This document shows positions 30,097 through 39,576 of a stretch of DNA of 64,000 nt, in pieces. The DNA is from Bartonella koehlerae C-29 (GTDB lineage: Bacteria; Pseudomonadota; Alphaproteobacteria; Rhizobiales; Rhizobiaceae). Made by a program: the position numbers and the translations under genes. Within the stretch, counting starts at the first letter, position 1; the number at the start of each line of letters is the position of its first letter. A model generated the notes under the pieces. The model was not told where the DNA came from. It worked only from the letters and a program-made list of their open reading frames with translations, and did no database searches. Where the stretch lies: the NCBI RefSeq assembly GCF_000706625.1, contig NZ_KL407334.1:1097295-1161294 (forward strand). Direction: 5' to 3'.

Positions 30097-30933
30097 ATGG
30101 CTGGAACCAATAAGAATCGTAAGAATTTAACAAATGGGCCAATTATTATTTTAGTCGAGCCGCAGTTGTCTGAAAATATTGGTATGGTAGCAAGGGCAAT
30201 GGCAAATTTTGGGCTCTCTAAGCTTCGGTTAGTCAAACCTCGAGAAGAGTTTCCAAATGAAAAAGCCAAAGCTGCAGCAAGTAAAGCAGATCATGTCATT
30301 AACGATACAATAATTTTTGATACATTACGTGATTCGATTGCAGATTTGCACTACGTTTTTGCCACAACTGCACGTAAAAGATGTGGTTTTAAAACGGTAA
30401 AAAGTGCTGTTGAAGCGGCGACTATATTACGTCAGCGTGAGAATATTAGGCAGAAGACAGGTATTGTCTTTGGAAGAGAAAGGTGGGGATTAGAAAATGA
30501 TGAGATCAGTCTTGTTGATGAAATTATCACTTTTCCAGTGAATCCTGCTTTCGCTTCACTTAATATTGCACAAGCGGTTTTGCTTATGTCTTATGAATGG
30601 ATGAAATCAGGTTTAGAAGATGCAAGTGATACAGCTTTTCGTGCAGCAAAAATGGAGCCAGCGAATAAAGCAACGTTTCATGGTTTTTTATCTCAGTTAG
30701 AGGATTCTTTAGATATCCGTGGATATTTTAGACCCCGAGAACGCAAAGAGGTGATGCTTGCGAATCTGCGCTCTGTTTTTACGCGCGCTAATTTTAGCGA
30801 ATCTGAAGTGCGCTTGCTATGGGGGATTATATCTTCATTGGATCATTTTTCGCCTAAATTTCCGCGAGGAAGCGGTTCACCCGCAGATCGTGATCATAAA
30901 AAATTAAAAACAAGTGTGAAAACTGATGGATGA
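30097..30933 (+). CDS. trmJ: tRNA (cytidine/uridine-2'-O-)-methyltransferase TrmJ
   Basis: TrmJ methylates the ribose at position 32 of several tRNAs. The 278-residue protein is a SPOUT methyltransferase: motif 1 PIIILVEPQLSENIGMVARA, the middle KLRLVKPREEFPNEKA, motif 2 GIVFGRERWGLENDEISL and motif 3 FPVNPAFASLNIAQAVLLM, forming the trefoil knot that binds S-adenosylmethionine. The C-terminal extension of about 100 residues (LRSVFTRANFSESEVRLLWG) is typical of TrmJ. murI starts 8 bases before its stop, so the two are coupled. Confidence 0.92.
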   Translation: MAGTNKNRKNLTNGPIIILVEPQLSENIGMVARAMANFGLSKLRLVKPREEFPNEKAKAAASKADHVINDTIIFDTLRDSIADLHYVFATTARKRCGFKTVKSAVEAATILRQRENIRQKTGIVFGRERWGLENDEISLVDEIITFPVNPAFASLNIAQAVLLMSYEWMKSGLEDASDTAFRAAKMEPANKATFHGFLSQLEDSLDIRGYFRPRERKEVMLANLRSVFTRANFSESEVRLLWGIISSLDHFSPKFPRGSGSPADRDHKKLKTSVKTDG

Positions 30934-31738
30934 ACGACCTGTTCTTTTTTTTGATAGTGGCATTGGTGGTTTAACAGTGTTGAGGGAAGTGCGCGCTCTT
31001 ATCCCTGAAAAGCAATTTATTTACGTTGCTGATGATGTTGGATTTCCTTATGGGAATTGGGAAGAAAATGTTCTAAAAAACCGTATTTTAAAAGTTTTTA
31101 CAAATCTTGTAACGCTTTATAATCCTGCTTTATGTGTAATCGCTTGTAATACTGTTTCTACACTTATGATGGCAGATTTACGAAAAAATTTTCCCCATAT
31201 TCTTTTTGTAGGAACGGTTCCTGCAATTAAATTAGCAGCTCAACAAACGAAATCTGGTTTTATTTCAGTGTTAGCTACTCCTGGAACTGTTAAACGTACA
31301 TATACACATGAATTAATCAATTGTTTTGCAGATCAGTGCCATGTTCAACTTGTTGGAAGTGAAAAACTTGCTGGATTTACTGAAAATTATTTACGTGGAA
31401 AATCTGTCGATTTGGAAGAATTGCGTAATGAAATCCTTCCGTGCTTTGTTGAGAAAAATGGCAAATACACTGATATTATTGTGTTAGCGTGTACACATTA
31501 TCCTTTTTTGATTCACTTTTTTCGTGAACAAGCCTTATGGCCCGTTCAATGGATTGATCCTTCAAAGGCTATAGCCAAACACACAAGATCGTTATTACCG
31601 CAAAGAACGCATCACAAAACTATAAAGAAGCATAAAGATTTTGCATTGTTTACATCACAAAATACAACTTCTTCAACAAAGCGCTTGTTAAAAGGATTTA
31701 GCTTAAATATCATGAAAGGAGTTGACTTTGAGGTGTGA
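30926..31738 (+). CDS. murI: Glutamate racemase
   Basis: MurI makes D-glutamate for peptidoglycan. The 270-residue protein has FFDSGIGGLTVLREV with the conserved Asp10, the first catalytic Cys74 in VIACNTVSTL, TVPAIKLAAQQTKSG, and the second catalytic Cys at about residue 188 in IVLACTHYPFL. Both are intact, so the enzyme should work. It overlaps trmJ by 8 bases and is followed by the rpsD promoter region. Confidence 0.95.
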   Translation: MDERPVLFFDSGIGGLTVLREVRALIPEKQFIYVADDVGFPYGNWEENVLKNRILKVFTNLVTLYNPALCVIACNTVSTLMMADLRKNFPHILFVGTVPAIKLAAQQTKSGFISVLATPGTVKRTYTHELINCFADQCHVQLVGSEKLAGFTENYLRGKSVDLEELRNEILPCFVEKNGKYTDIIVLACTHYPFLIHFFREQALWPVQWIDPSKAIAKHTRSLLPQRTHHKTIKKHKDFALFTSQNTTSSTKRLLKGFSLNIMKGVDFEV

Positions 31739-31785
31739 GATTAATAAAGTCATTCCAGCTTTTTCTTTCAAGAAAATGGCATGAA

Positions 31786-31814
31786 TTGACGTGTCCCGCG
31801 GATAACTTTGCATA
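31786..31814 (+). promoter_or_regulatory. Possible promoter of rpsD
   Basis: TTGACG at 31786-31791 is a good -35 box. After a 17-base spacer comes TGCATA at 31809-31814, with an overlapping TATTAT 4 bases on. It lies about 95 bases before the rpsD start, in the gap after murI. The -10 is weak, so support is moderate. Confidence 0.4.
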
Positions 31815-31907
31815 TTATGTGTTAAGATATTCTGTCAGTCTTTATTTTTGAAGGCAGAGGAGGGTGCGTTTCCTTGGAATCTTGTTCTTTATTTTAAAGG
31901 AAATGCG

Positions 31908-32525
31908 ATGAGTAAACGCGAAACAACAAAATATAAAATTGATCGCCGTATGGGAGAAAATATTTGGGGTCGTCCAAAATCTCCTGTTAATCGCCGTGAC
32001 TATGGTCCAGGTCAGCATGGACAACGCCGTAAAGGTAAACTTTCTGATTATGGTGTGCAATTGCGTGCTAAGCAGAAATTAAAAGGATTTTACGGTGATA
32101 TTTCAGAAAAACAATTCCGTAAAACTTATGAAGAAGCTGCTCGTCGACGTGGTGATACGGGTGAAAATCTTATCGGGCTTTTGGAAGCTCGTTTAGATTC
32201 GGTCATCTACCGTGCAAAATTTGTACCGACGATTTTTGCTTCTCGCCAATTTATCAATCATGGTCATATTAATGTGAATGGTCGACGCACAAATATTCAA
32301 TCATATCGCTGTAAGCCAGGTGATGTTATTGAGGTTCGTGAGAAATCAAAACAGCTTGTTTTAGTTTTGGAATCTGTGCAATTGGCTGAACGGGATGTGC
32401 CTGAATATATTGAAGCGGATCACAATCAGATGAAAGCAACATTTATCCGTGTTCCTGCTTTTGCAGACGTTCCTTATGCTGTGCAAATGGAACCCAATTT
32501 GGTTGTTGAGTTTTATTCTCGATAA
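31908..32525 (+). CDS. rpsD: 30S ribosomal protein S4
   Basis: S4 nucleates 30S assembly by binding 16S rRNA. From the ATG at 31908, with AAAGGA 6 bases upstream, the protein has 205 residues. It shows [58 protein letters not shown] and the S4 RNA-binding domain [20 protein letters not shown] with [20 protein letters not shown]. The in-frame upstream ATG at 31848 would add 20 unusual residues and is not used. In this lineage the gene stands alone, away from the main ribosomal protein clusters, with its own terminator. Confidence 0.96.
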   Translation: MSKRETTKYKIDRRMGENIWGRPKSPVNRRDYGPGQHGQRRKGKLSDYGVQLRAKQKLKGFYGDISEKQFRKTYEEAARRRGDTGENLIGLLEARLDSVIYRAKFVPTIFASRQFINHGHINVNGRRTNIQSYRCKPGDVIEVREKSKQLVLVLESVQLAERDVPEYIEADHNQMKATFIRVPAFADVPYAVQMEPNLVVEFYSR

Positions 32526-32619
32526 ATGCTCACAGTCTGGCATTGCTCTTTCTATTTTTTACATGTTCAAAAATATTATGTTGCTTATAAGCTTTTGAAC
32601 AAGTGATTTTTGTGAGTAG

Positions 32620-32678
32620 AACTATATCGAGTTTATTGTTATTTTTATAACAACAAACTCGATATAGTTTCGCTTTTT
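32620..32678 (+). terminator. Strong rho-independent-type terminator after rpsD
   Basis: Arms at 32620-32640 and 32649-32669 are complementary at 20 of 21 positions (AACTATATCGAGTTT...AAACTCGATATAGTT) around an 8-base loop. CGC and a run of T at 32673-32678 follow. The near-perfect long stem may act in both directions. It sits about 95 bases past the rpsD stop and insulates ttcA. Confidence 0.85.
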
Positions 32679-32814
32679 TGCACTTATCATTTTAAGCTCA
32701 AATAAACAGCGGTTTAAACTGCGTTGCGTTTATGTTTTGTGTTACTTGCAGAGCAAGCTGTTTATTGTGCAGAATATAATATTAATAAATAATGTTTCAA
32801 TTGAATATCAGACA

Positions 32815-33663
32815 ATGGAAAAGAATAGAGAGAGAGTTGATCCTTTGGCAATAAAGACTGATGATTGCCATCCAATATTTCGGATTGCTCCTTCAACTGT
32901 GGAGTTTAATAAATTACGCAAACGGCTTTTGCGTCATATACGGCAAGCGTTTGATGACTTTTCTATGCTTTCATCAGGAAAAAAATGGCTCGTTGCTTTA
33001 TCAGGCGGAAAGGACTCTTACGGTTTATTAGCACTTCTTCTAGATTTAAAGTGGCGTGGTCTTTTACCTGTTGAAATTTTGGCCTGTAATCTTGATCAGG
33101 GACAACCAGGATTTCCAAAACATATTCTTCCAGACTTTTTGAGTTCTTATCAAATTCCACATCGCATTGAATATCAGAATACTTATTCAGTTGTTACAGA
33201 TAAATTGGTGCATACGCAAACATACTGTTCTCTTTGTTCTCGATTACGACGTGGCAATTTATACCGTATTGCACGTGAAGAGGGGTGTTCAGCATTAGTT
33301 CTGGGACATCACCGTGACGATGTTTTGGAAACGTTTTTTATGAATTTGTTTCATGGTGGTCGATTAGCAGCTATGCCAGGAAAGCTTATAAACGATGAAG
33401 GAGACCTTTTTGTTTTGCGCCCTCTTGTTTATGCTGCCGAGGAAGATATGGAAAAATTTTCTCAAGCAATGCAATTTCCTCTCATTCCTTGCAATTTTTG
33501 CGGTAGCCAGGATGGTTTACAACGCAATGCAATGAAGAAAATGCTAAAAGATATTGAAAGAAAAATGCCAGGGCGTAAAGACACCATGATCCGTGCCTTA
33601 ACAAATGTACGCCCAAGCCATTTGCTTGATAAAAAATTTTTTGATTTTAAAAATCTATTTTAA
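32815..33663 (+). CDS. ttcA: tRNA 2-thiocytidine(32) synthetase TtcA
   Basis: TtcA thiolates cytidine 32 of some tRNAs using ATP and an Fe-S cluster. From the ATG at 32815 it has 282 residues. The PP-loop is [19 protein letters not shown]. The cluster-binding C-x-x-C is in [17 protein letters not shown], with a third Cys in [36 protein letters not shown] completes the signature. Length is in range (E. coli about 311). An in-frame TTG further upstream (32737) would add 26 poorly conserved residues. The SUF cluster in this window could supply its cluster. Confidence 0.93.
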   Translation: MEKNRERVDPLAIKTDDCHPIFRIAPSTVEFNKLRKRLLRHIRQAFDDFSMLSSGKKWLVALSGGKDSYGLLALLLDLKWRGLLPVEILACNLDQGQPGFPKHILPDFLSSYQIPHRIEYQNTYSVVTDKLVHTQTYCSLCSRLRRGNLYRIAREEGCSALVLGHHRDDVLETFFMNLFHGGRLAAMPGKLINDEGDLFVLRPLVYAAEEDMEKFSQAMQFPLIPCNFCGSQDGLQRNAMKKMLKDIERKMPGRKDTMIRALTNVRPSHLLDKKFFDFKNLF

Positions 33664-33775
33664 AGATTAAATGTTCATGTAAATGATAGTTGTGACAATA
33701 TATACGCAATAACATCTATTTTCATCATATTGACTGTGATCTTCATAAAAATAAATTTAAGCCTTTTTTATAATT

Positions 33776-35088
33776 TCAAACTGCGATACCATAAAGATCA
33801 TAAGCATCTGATCGTTCTATTTTAACAATGACAAATTCACCAACACGTAAGGGGAGTCGTGACGATATATATACAACGCCGTCTATTTCTGGAGCATCAT
33901 ATTGGCTAAGACCTTTAGCTATTTTTCCTTGACTTTCATCGATAAGAATTTGAAGTCTTTTTCCAACTTTTTTCTTTAAAAGATGAGTAGAAATTTTTTG
34001 TTGTTTTGCCATAAAGCGATGTCAGCGGTTTTCCTTCACTTCTTCAGGAATGCTTTTAAATCCCAAATCATTTGCAACAGTACCTTTTACTTCTTCATAT
34101 TTAACGCAGCCGGCACATTCAATTTTGACTTCGTCTAACCATTCAAGAAGTATATTAAAATCTTCATGAGTTTCACCTGGAAAGCCAACAATAAATGTGG
34201 ATCGCAAAGTGAGATCTGGACAAATTATGCGCCATTTTTCAATTCTACGATTTATTTTTTCACAAGAGCAGGGCGTTTCATGTTGCGCAAAACAGTTGGT
34301 GATGCGTGTTGAAAAGGAATATCCAGATAAGGAAGAATTTTTTTTCCGCCATAAATTCAATAACGTTATCAACATGAGGATAAGGATAAACATAATGCAT
34401 GTGTATCCAAATGCCCATATTACCTAATTCGCGACAAAGATCGAAAAATTTTGTTTTTACTGTGCGATCTTTCCAAGGAGTTTCTAGATATTTAAGATCA
34501 ATGCCGTAAGCACTTGTATCTTGTGAAATAACCAAAAGTTCTTTTACACCTGCTTGTACAAGTTTTTCAGCTTCACGAAGAACATCACTGATAAAGCGTG
34601 ACATAAAATTACTGCGCAAAGTATGTATAATACAAAAGCTAGACCGATTAGAGAATCCTTCAGAAATTTTTAAATAAGCATAATGACGGGGTGTTAAACG
34701 AATCCCTTGAGGGGGCACTGAATCTATAAAAGGATCATGAACTGGAGGAATTGCTGTATGAACTGCTTGTATAACGCTTTCATAGACTTGTGGTCCTGTA
34801 ATGGCCAATACATTAGGGTATGCTTGACGAATAACATCGGGATCAGCACCAAGATACCCAGTTACAATAACTTTTCCATTTTTTTAAAAGGGCTTCATCA
34901 ATATTGGCGAGTGATTCATTTCGGGCAGAATCAAGAAAACCACAGGTATTCACAATAACGAGATCAGCACCTTGATGTTTGCATGAAATTTCATAACCTT
35001 CGGATCGAAGACTTGTAATAATTCATTCAGAATCTACAAGTGCTTTAGGGCATCCAAGAGAAACAAAACTAATACGAGGCACTGCCAT
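33776..35088 (-). pseudogene. rimO: Broken rimO: ribosomal protein S12 methylthiotransferase
   Basis: RimO is a radical-SAM enzyme that methylthiolates Asp of ribosomal protein S12. The region from the ATG at 35086-35088 starts [21 protein letters not shown], then a TGA at about 35030 where homologues have Arg (SERIIT). The UPF0004 domain follows with [21 protein letters not shown] frameshift near 34880 follows. The [20 protein letters not shown] stretch then keeps the radical-SAM position but shows S-F-C in place of the C-xxx-C-xx-C pattern. Another frameshift lies near 34300-34380, and a stop after the [19 protein letters not shown] and KENR part at 34022. A TRAM domain to 33776 completes it. 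The total span of 1313 bases matches a normal RimO of about 437 residues. Confidence 0.92.
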
Positions 35089-35279
35089 AATAATTCCTAC
35101 AACTTTATGACATTTATGACAGTCGAATTTTATTTGTCTCTTTTACTTTATTAAGAATAAAAATGCTCTTGATTTTTTCTACAAAATTTTATGAGTCTGC
35201 GTAGCATATAACATGCTAAAAAAATACTTAAACAATCTGTCATTGAATAGAGGAGTTTACTCAGTAACTTTTTTGTTTT

Positions 35280-35984
35280 TTAATATTTGCGAATAAGTCC
35301 GATAAGCTTACCTTGTATCTGCACACGCTCAGGTCTGTATATGCGCGTTTCATAGTGCGGATTTGCAGCTTCCAGTGTAATAGAGTTTCCTTTGCGTCGA
35401 TAACGTTTAAAGGTTACTTCTTCTTTATCGATGAGTGCAACAATAATTTCGCCTGGTGTTGCCGTATTTTGACGTCTAACAATTATAGTATCTTTATCAA
35501 GAATTCCAGCCTCAATCATAGAATCATCTTTGACTTCTAGGGCATAATATTCACCTAGGCTAATCATATCTTGTGGCAAACAAAGCGTATTTATTTGTTG
35601 CTGTATAGCGGAAATAGGTACAGCAGCAGCAATGCGACCCATAATGGGAATGATGATGTTTTTTTTATCTTTCAAATTAAAATTATCAGAGTTTTTTGAT
35701 ACTCTTCTTTTATTATTCTTTATTATACTAGGGGAAATTTTACGTGCTGAAGAAAGGTTAAATGTTATTTTCTCGGGAAGTCGGACAACTTCCATTGCAC
35801 GGGCACGATTTGGCAAACGGCGTATAAAACCTCGCTCTTCTAAGGCTGTAATAAGTCTATGAATGCTAGATTTTGAAGTAAGCTCCAATGCAATCTTCAT
35901 TTCATCAAAGGAGGGGGGAACGCCCGTTTCTTTCATATGATTGTGAATGAACAAAAGTAATTCATATTGTTTACAAGTCAGCAT
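35280..35984 (-). CDS. lexA: LexA repressor with altered self-cleavage residues
   Basis: LexA represses SOS genes and is inactivated by RecA-stimulated self-cleavage. From the ATG at 35984 it has 234 residues. The winged-helix DNA-binding domain ([39 protein letters not shown]) is intact. The catalytic dyad is present: Ser155 in [12 protein letters not shown] and Lys193 in [11 protein letters not shown]. The scissile bond, normally Ala-Gly, reads [10 protein letters not shown], so it is Ala120-Ala121 (codon GCT). The usual Gly two residues before the catalytic Ser is Asp153. No GAAC-N7-GAAC or GTTC-N7-GTTC alphaproteobacterial SOS box occurs in the 370 bases upstream. Cleavage may be impaired. 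An open frame starts at a TTG (35996), which I do not prefer. Confidence 0.9.
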   Translation of the reverse strand: MLTCKQYELLLFIHNHMKETGVPPSFDEMKIALELTSKSSIHRLITALEERGFIRRLPNRARAMEVVRLPEKITFNLSSARKISPSIIKNNKRRVSKNSDNFNLKDKKNIIIPIMGRIAAAVPISAIQQQINTLCLPQDMISLGEYYALEVKDDSMIEAGILDKDTIIVRRQNTATPGEIIVALIDKEEVTFKRYRRKGNSITLEAANPHYETRIYRPERVQIQGKLIGLIRKY

Positions 35985-35996
35985 TGAATATTCCAA

Positions 35997-36299
35997 TAAA
36001 CAGAATCAAAAAAGAAAGAATAAAAAATATATTTTAAGTAATTATTATACAATTTTTATTTTGATAAAACAATAATATCTATTTTTTAATTTTATTAAGT
36101 GAATTTAATAAAGTAATATTTAATATTTTATGTTTATTTATTAATTTTTTTTATTTTTTAAAATATATTTTATTTTTTTAAATAAAAAATTATCTTAAGC
36201 TAAATTCTATAAGCGGTTTCGTATACAACGATGAGGAAAGAAGAAATAGCAGAAAAATATTGATAACTAAAACAAAGAATATTTTTTTTTCAAAAGGTG
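35997..36299. other. Very AT-rich intergenic stretch between lexA and tRNA-Lys
   Basis: About 300 bases composed largely of A and T runs, with no open frame. It must contain the lexA promoter. I saw no GTTC/GAAC SOS half-site in it. Confidence 0.6.
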
Positions 36300-36328
36300 T
36301 TGACCAAATCAAAAGTCAACCGTATGTT
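36300..36328 (+). promoter_or_regulatory. Promoter of tRNA-Lys
   Basis: TTGACC at 36300-36305, a 17-base spacer, and TATGTT at 36323-36328 form a near-consensus sigma-70 promoter. It would start transcription about 30 bases before the tRNA. Confidence 0.65.
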
Positions 36329-36363
36329 TCATTCACTTTCGATAGGCAAGAGAGCTTGTTTGG

Positions 36364-36439
36364 GAGCGCGTAGCTCAGCTGGTAGAGCAACTGACTTTTA
36401 ATCAGTAGGTCCAGGGTTCGAATCCCTGCGCGCTCACCA
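36364..36439 (+). tRNA. tRNA-Lys (anticodon TTT)
   Basis: The 76 bases fold as a full cloverleaf. The acceptor arms GAGCGCG and CGCGCTC pair perfectly. The D stem is GCTC/GAGC, the anticodon stem ACTGA/TCAGT around CTTTTAA (anticodon TTT at 36397-36399), and the T stem CAGGG/CCCTG around TTCGAAT. CCA is encoded at the 3' end after the discriminator A. It decodes AAA and AAG. Confidence 0.97.
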
Positions 36440-37002
36440 GCTTTATAATATTAATAAAGATTCGAGGATTTTAATTCATTTTTTTTTCCCTTTTCCCTCA
36501 CTAACAACTGTTAGCTATTAAAGATCTAATTTGTATAAAGTGATGACATTGCTATCTTCAATACAGCCAAAAAGCGTTGTAGGTTGCGATATCATAATTT
36601 TTGCATTGGTTGCAGATATTCCTGTTCACGTTCTCAAGTTATTACTGATTTATTAATTTACAGTTTTTTCTGTATTTACAGTTATTTTCTAGTGGTTAAC
36701 TGACCTTTATACAGAGAACCCCTATTTATTCACAGTTTATATTATGAGACTATGTTTTTTATTTAATATATTGATTTTTATTATTTTTATTCATTTTAAT
36801 GTCTTTAAAAGTGCTTTTATTTTTTGTGACGAATAACAAAAAATAATTTAACAATATATTAATTTCTTGATTAAAGCTGAATTTTAAGTCTATCGTATAT
36901 CGGTGCGCGGGGAATCATCCTATACTATGAATTTTCCCATCGCATACAAGAAGATATGGTGTATTTTTTCGATGGGTAATAGAAAAATAAGCGGGTTTTC
37001 AG
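36440..37002. other. Intergenic region between tRNA-Lys and rlpA
   Basis: This 563-base AT-rich stretch has no convincing open frame. A T-rich run follows the tRNA (36477-36490) and a small perfect dyad, CTAACA-ac-TGTTAG, lies near 36501, neither clearly a terminator. The rlpA promoter should lie near the right end. Confidence 0.5.
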
Positions 37003-37848
37003 ATGCTTTTAGACAAAGAATCTTCTTCCGTTGTTAAATCAACACTTCAATTTGTTTCTCTAGTAGCTGCTTCTCAGTTATTGGTATCTTGCTGTACAAG
37101 CAAAACAACGCATTTTACATTAAAAAGTTTCTGTAATAATAAGGCAGTTGATGCAAAGACTGTTAGTCTACCTAAAAAAGTTTCAAGTAGACAAAATCAA
37201 TCAAAAGAAAAAAGAAGTGGGCGGGCAGTCGTCGGCAAGCCTTATAAAATAAAAGGAAAATGGTACTATCCTCAACATGATCCGGCTTATAAACGTATTG
37301 GACAAGCATCATGGTATGGCTCAGATTTTCACGGGCGTTTAACAGCGAATGGTGAAATCTATGATATGAATCTCTTGACTGCTGCTCACCCCACGATGCC
37401 TTTACCCAGTTATGCTCGTGTTACGAATCTAGAAAATGGCTCTTCACTTATTGTGAGAGTGAATGATCGTGGTCCTTTTATGAAGGATAGAATCATTGAT
37501 TTGTCAAAACAAGCCGCAGCAATACTTGGTTATGAAAATTCCGGTGTAACAAATGTTAAAGTGGAGTATATTGCTGAAGCACCTGTTGGCCACTATGATG
37601 GTGCTTATTTAATGGCCTCTTATACACCTGGAAATATCGGTTCATATTCTTTAGCATTAGCAGATACTCTTCAAAAAAGAGAAAGCATTATGTTAGAGAA
37701 GGGCAATATAGGCAGCAAAAAACAATCAACCAAAGCTGTTGTTGAACAGAAGAAACTAAGTAAAATTGTTTCAATAAAATTGCCAGAGATTGGTCCTGTG
37801 CTGGTTGACAAGCCGTTGTTGTTCCATCAGATAGCTTCTATAAAATAG
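37003..37848 (+). CDS. rlpA: RlpA-like lipoprotein (septal ring lytic transglycosylase family)
   Basis: This 281-residue outer-membrane-type lipoprotein carries a signal sequence ending in a lipobox, ASQLLVSCCTSK (Cys about residue 30). After a basic linker comes the double-psi beta-barrel RlpA domain at about 95-195: RIGQASWYGSDFHGRLTANG, LTAAHPTMPLPSYARVTNLE, LIVRVNDRGPFMKDRIIDLS. These include the conserved Asp-Arg-Gly-Pro block tied to lytic activity on peptide-free glycan. No SPOR domain follows, unlike E. coli RlpA. It heads the cell-wall genes here, with the carboxypeptidase homologue next. Confidence 0.9.
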   Translation: MLLDKESSSVVKSTLQFVSLVAASQLLVSCCTSKTTHFTLKSFCNNKAVDAKTVSLPKKVSSRQNQSKEKRSGRAVVGKPYKIKGKWYYPQHDPAYKRIGQASWYGSDFHGRLTANGEIYDMNLLTAAHPTMPLPSYARVTNLENGSSLIVRVNDRGPFMKDRIIDLSKQAAAILGYENSGVTNVKVEYIAEAPVGHYDGAYLMASYTPGNIGSYSLALADTLQKRESIMLEKGNIGSKKQSTKAVVEQKKLSKIVSIKLPEIGPVLVDKPLLFHQIASIK

Positions 37849-38381
37849 TCTTTCTCAATAAATCAGAAATGAGCCGAGAAAAAGAGCAGAGATGGAGTGC
37901 TTGCAGCTTATTTTAAGATGAAGCGTGTGTTAATTTTTAATCGTACGAAGCTTCCAAACGACGAATGATTAAAAAAGTTGAATGCGGTAGGATTTTCACT
38001 AAAAATGAGGTTGTGTGTTGTTCATAAAAAGGCAAATGCTAATAATCTAGTTTTTACAATCCTACGATTTTCTTTAACAGTTAATGCGTGATGCAAATGC
38101 CTTTTCTTACCTATTTGTACCTTAAAGTGGTGGATTCTTCTCATGGATAAAGATAAATATTATTCTGTGAAGGGGCGTCTTGTGTTTTACAAGCCTTTAA
38201 AACGTTAAATTTAAATCCTTACGCGAGAAATGTATTATATTGCTTTTATTTTGGTAAAACTAAACGAACAGTGAAATATAATCTTCTTTAGCAAGTAATT
38301 CTTGATTTATAGAAAAGAAAAAATCTTTTCTTGTATAAGAGTATTCTCTATACTGATTCTTGAGATACGGGAGGATCGGTT
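37849..38381. other. Intergenic region between rlpA and the carboxypeptidase gene
   Basis: No gene is recognised in these 533 bases. Only short frames occur. A GGGAGG ribosome binding site for the next gene lies at about 38369-38374. Confidence 0.5.
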
Positions 38382-39560
38382 ATGCATATGGTATTAAGGA
38401 TTTTACTTACCTTATTTTGGATGCTGACATTAAATGGGTGGGGAAAAGCGCAAAATTTTCAAACTTCTGCACCGCAATTACTATTACTAGATCATGAAAC
38501 AGATACAATACTTTTTGAAAAACAAAGTGATATTCCTTTTTTTCCTGCGTCATTAGCAAAATTGATGACAGCAGAAGTTATATTTTATCAATTAAAGGAA
38601 GGATTGTTAAGCAGTACACAAACATTCAAGGTGAGTGAGAATGCTTGGCGCAAGGGTGGAGCGCCTTCCGGTACAACCACTATGTTTGCAAAAGTGAAGA
38701 CAGAAATCAGTGTTTCTGATCTTTTGCGTGGTTTAATTATTGTTAATGGAAATGACGCTGCCATTATCCTTGCTGAGGGAGTATCGGAAAGTGAAGCTAA
38801 TTTCGCAAAATTGATGAATCAGCGAGCCAAAGCGCTTGGATTAAGACATAGCAATTTTGTTAATCCAACAGGGCTTCCTGAAGAGGGACAGTTTGTGACA
38901 TTACGCGATATGATAACATTAACGCGTCATATTGTTCGTACCTATCCCGATTATTATACACTTTACCGTGAACCTCACTTTACTTGGAATAATATTTTTC
39001 AACGTAACAAAAATCCTCTTATTTCTAAAGAAATTGGTGTAGAAGGCTTTGGTTTTGGCTACAGTGAAGAAAAAGGCTTTTCAATGGTTGTTGCTGCTTA
39101 TAAAAATCATCGACATCTTTTTTTAGCAATAAATGGTTTGCAAAATGGTAGAGAATACACAAAAGAAATAGAACGCATTCTTCAATGGGGAATGATAGCT
39201 TTTAGTCTTAAAACAATTTTTACAAAAGGAGAAACAGTTGCTCATGCTTCTGTTTATGGTGGGGAGCAAAGCTTTGTGCCACTGATTGTTAAAGAGCCGA
39301 TAGATTTCATGCTTTCCAATGAAAAAAAAATGGATGTTAAAGCAAAAATTAAATATCGTGGTCCCTTGAAAGCTCCAATTATTCTAGGAAAACCAATTGG
39401 TATCATTCAAATTTTACAAGATAAAAAGGTTCTTCTCGAAAAACCAGTTTTTGCTGGAAACAATGTTCAGGAAGGAAGCTTTTTTGCAAAAGTAAAAAAT
39501 GCATTCTATGAAATAACAATTGGATGGTTACGCAAATATTTATATTACATACTAAATTAA
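38382..39560 (+). CDS. D-alanyl-D-alanine carboxypeptidase (PBP5/6 family) with altered motifs
   Basis: This 392-residue protein has a signal peptide (about 1-23), a penicillin-binding transpeptidase-like domain and a C-terminal PBP5-type beta domain ending in an amphipathic membrane-binding helix (AFYEITIGWLRKYLYYI). The nucleophile motif S-x-x-K is intact as Ser57-L-A-Lys60 in FPASLAKLMTAE. The second motif, S-G-N, reads VNGND (Asn122-Gly-Asn124). The third, K-T-G, expected in G-x-x-G-L-K-T-G, reads VEGFGFGYSEEKG, so the Lys and Thr are gone. Trimming of peptidoglycan side chains is therefore uncertain, and the protein may only bind. It is followed 16 bases on by tmk. Confidence 0.88.
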   Translation: MHMVLRILLTLFWMLTLNGWGKAQNFQTSAPQLLLLDHETDTILFEKQSDIPFFPASLAKLMTAEVIFYQLKEGLLSSTQTFKVSENAWRKGGAPSGTTTMFAKVKTEISVSDLLRGLIIVNGNDAAIILAEGVSESEANFAKLMNQRAKALGLRHSNFVNPTGLPEEGQFVTLRDMITLTRHIVRTYPDYYTLYREPHFTWNNIFQRNKNPLISKEIGVEGFGFGYSEEKGFSMVVAAYKNHRHLFLAINGLQNGREYTKEIERILQWGMIAFSLKTIFTKGETVAHASVYGGEQSFVPLIVKEPIDFMLSNEKKMDVKAKIKYRGPLKAPIILGKPIGIIQILQDKKVLLEKPVFAGNNVQEGSFFAKVKNAFYEITIGWLRKYLYYILN

Positions 39561-39576
39561 GAATTAAGGTTCATCA

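Noticed and set aside
29288-35032. TGA recoded as a sense codon, since both sfsA and rimO have TGA at an expected Arg
   Set aside because: TGA is used as the normal stop of other genes here (sfsA itself and rpsD's neighbours among them), RF2 is intact with its own regulatory TGA, and rimO has further frameshifts. Two CGA to TGA mutations explain the pattern.
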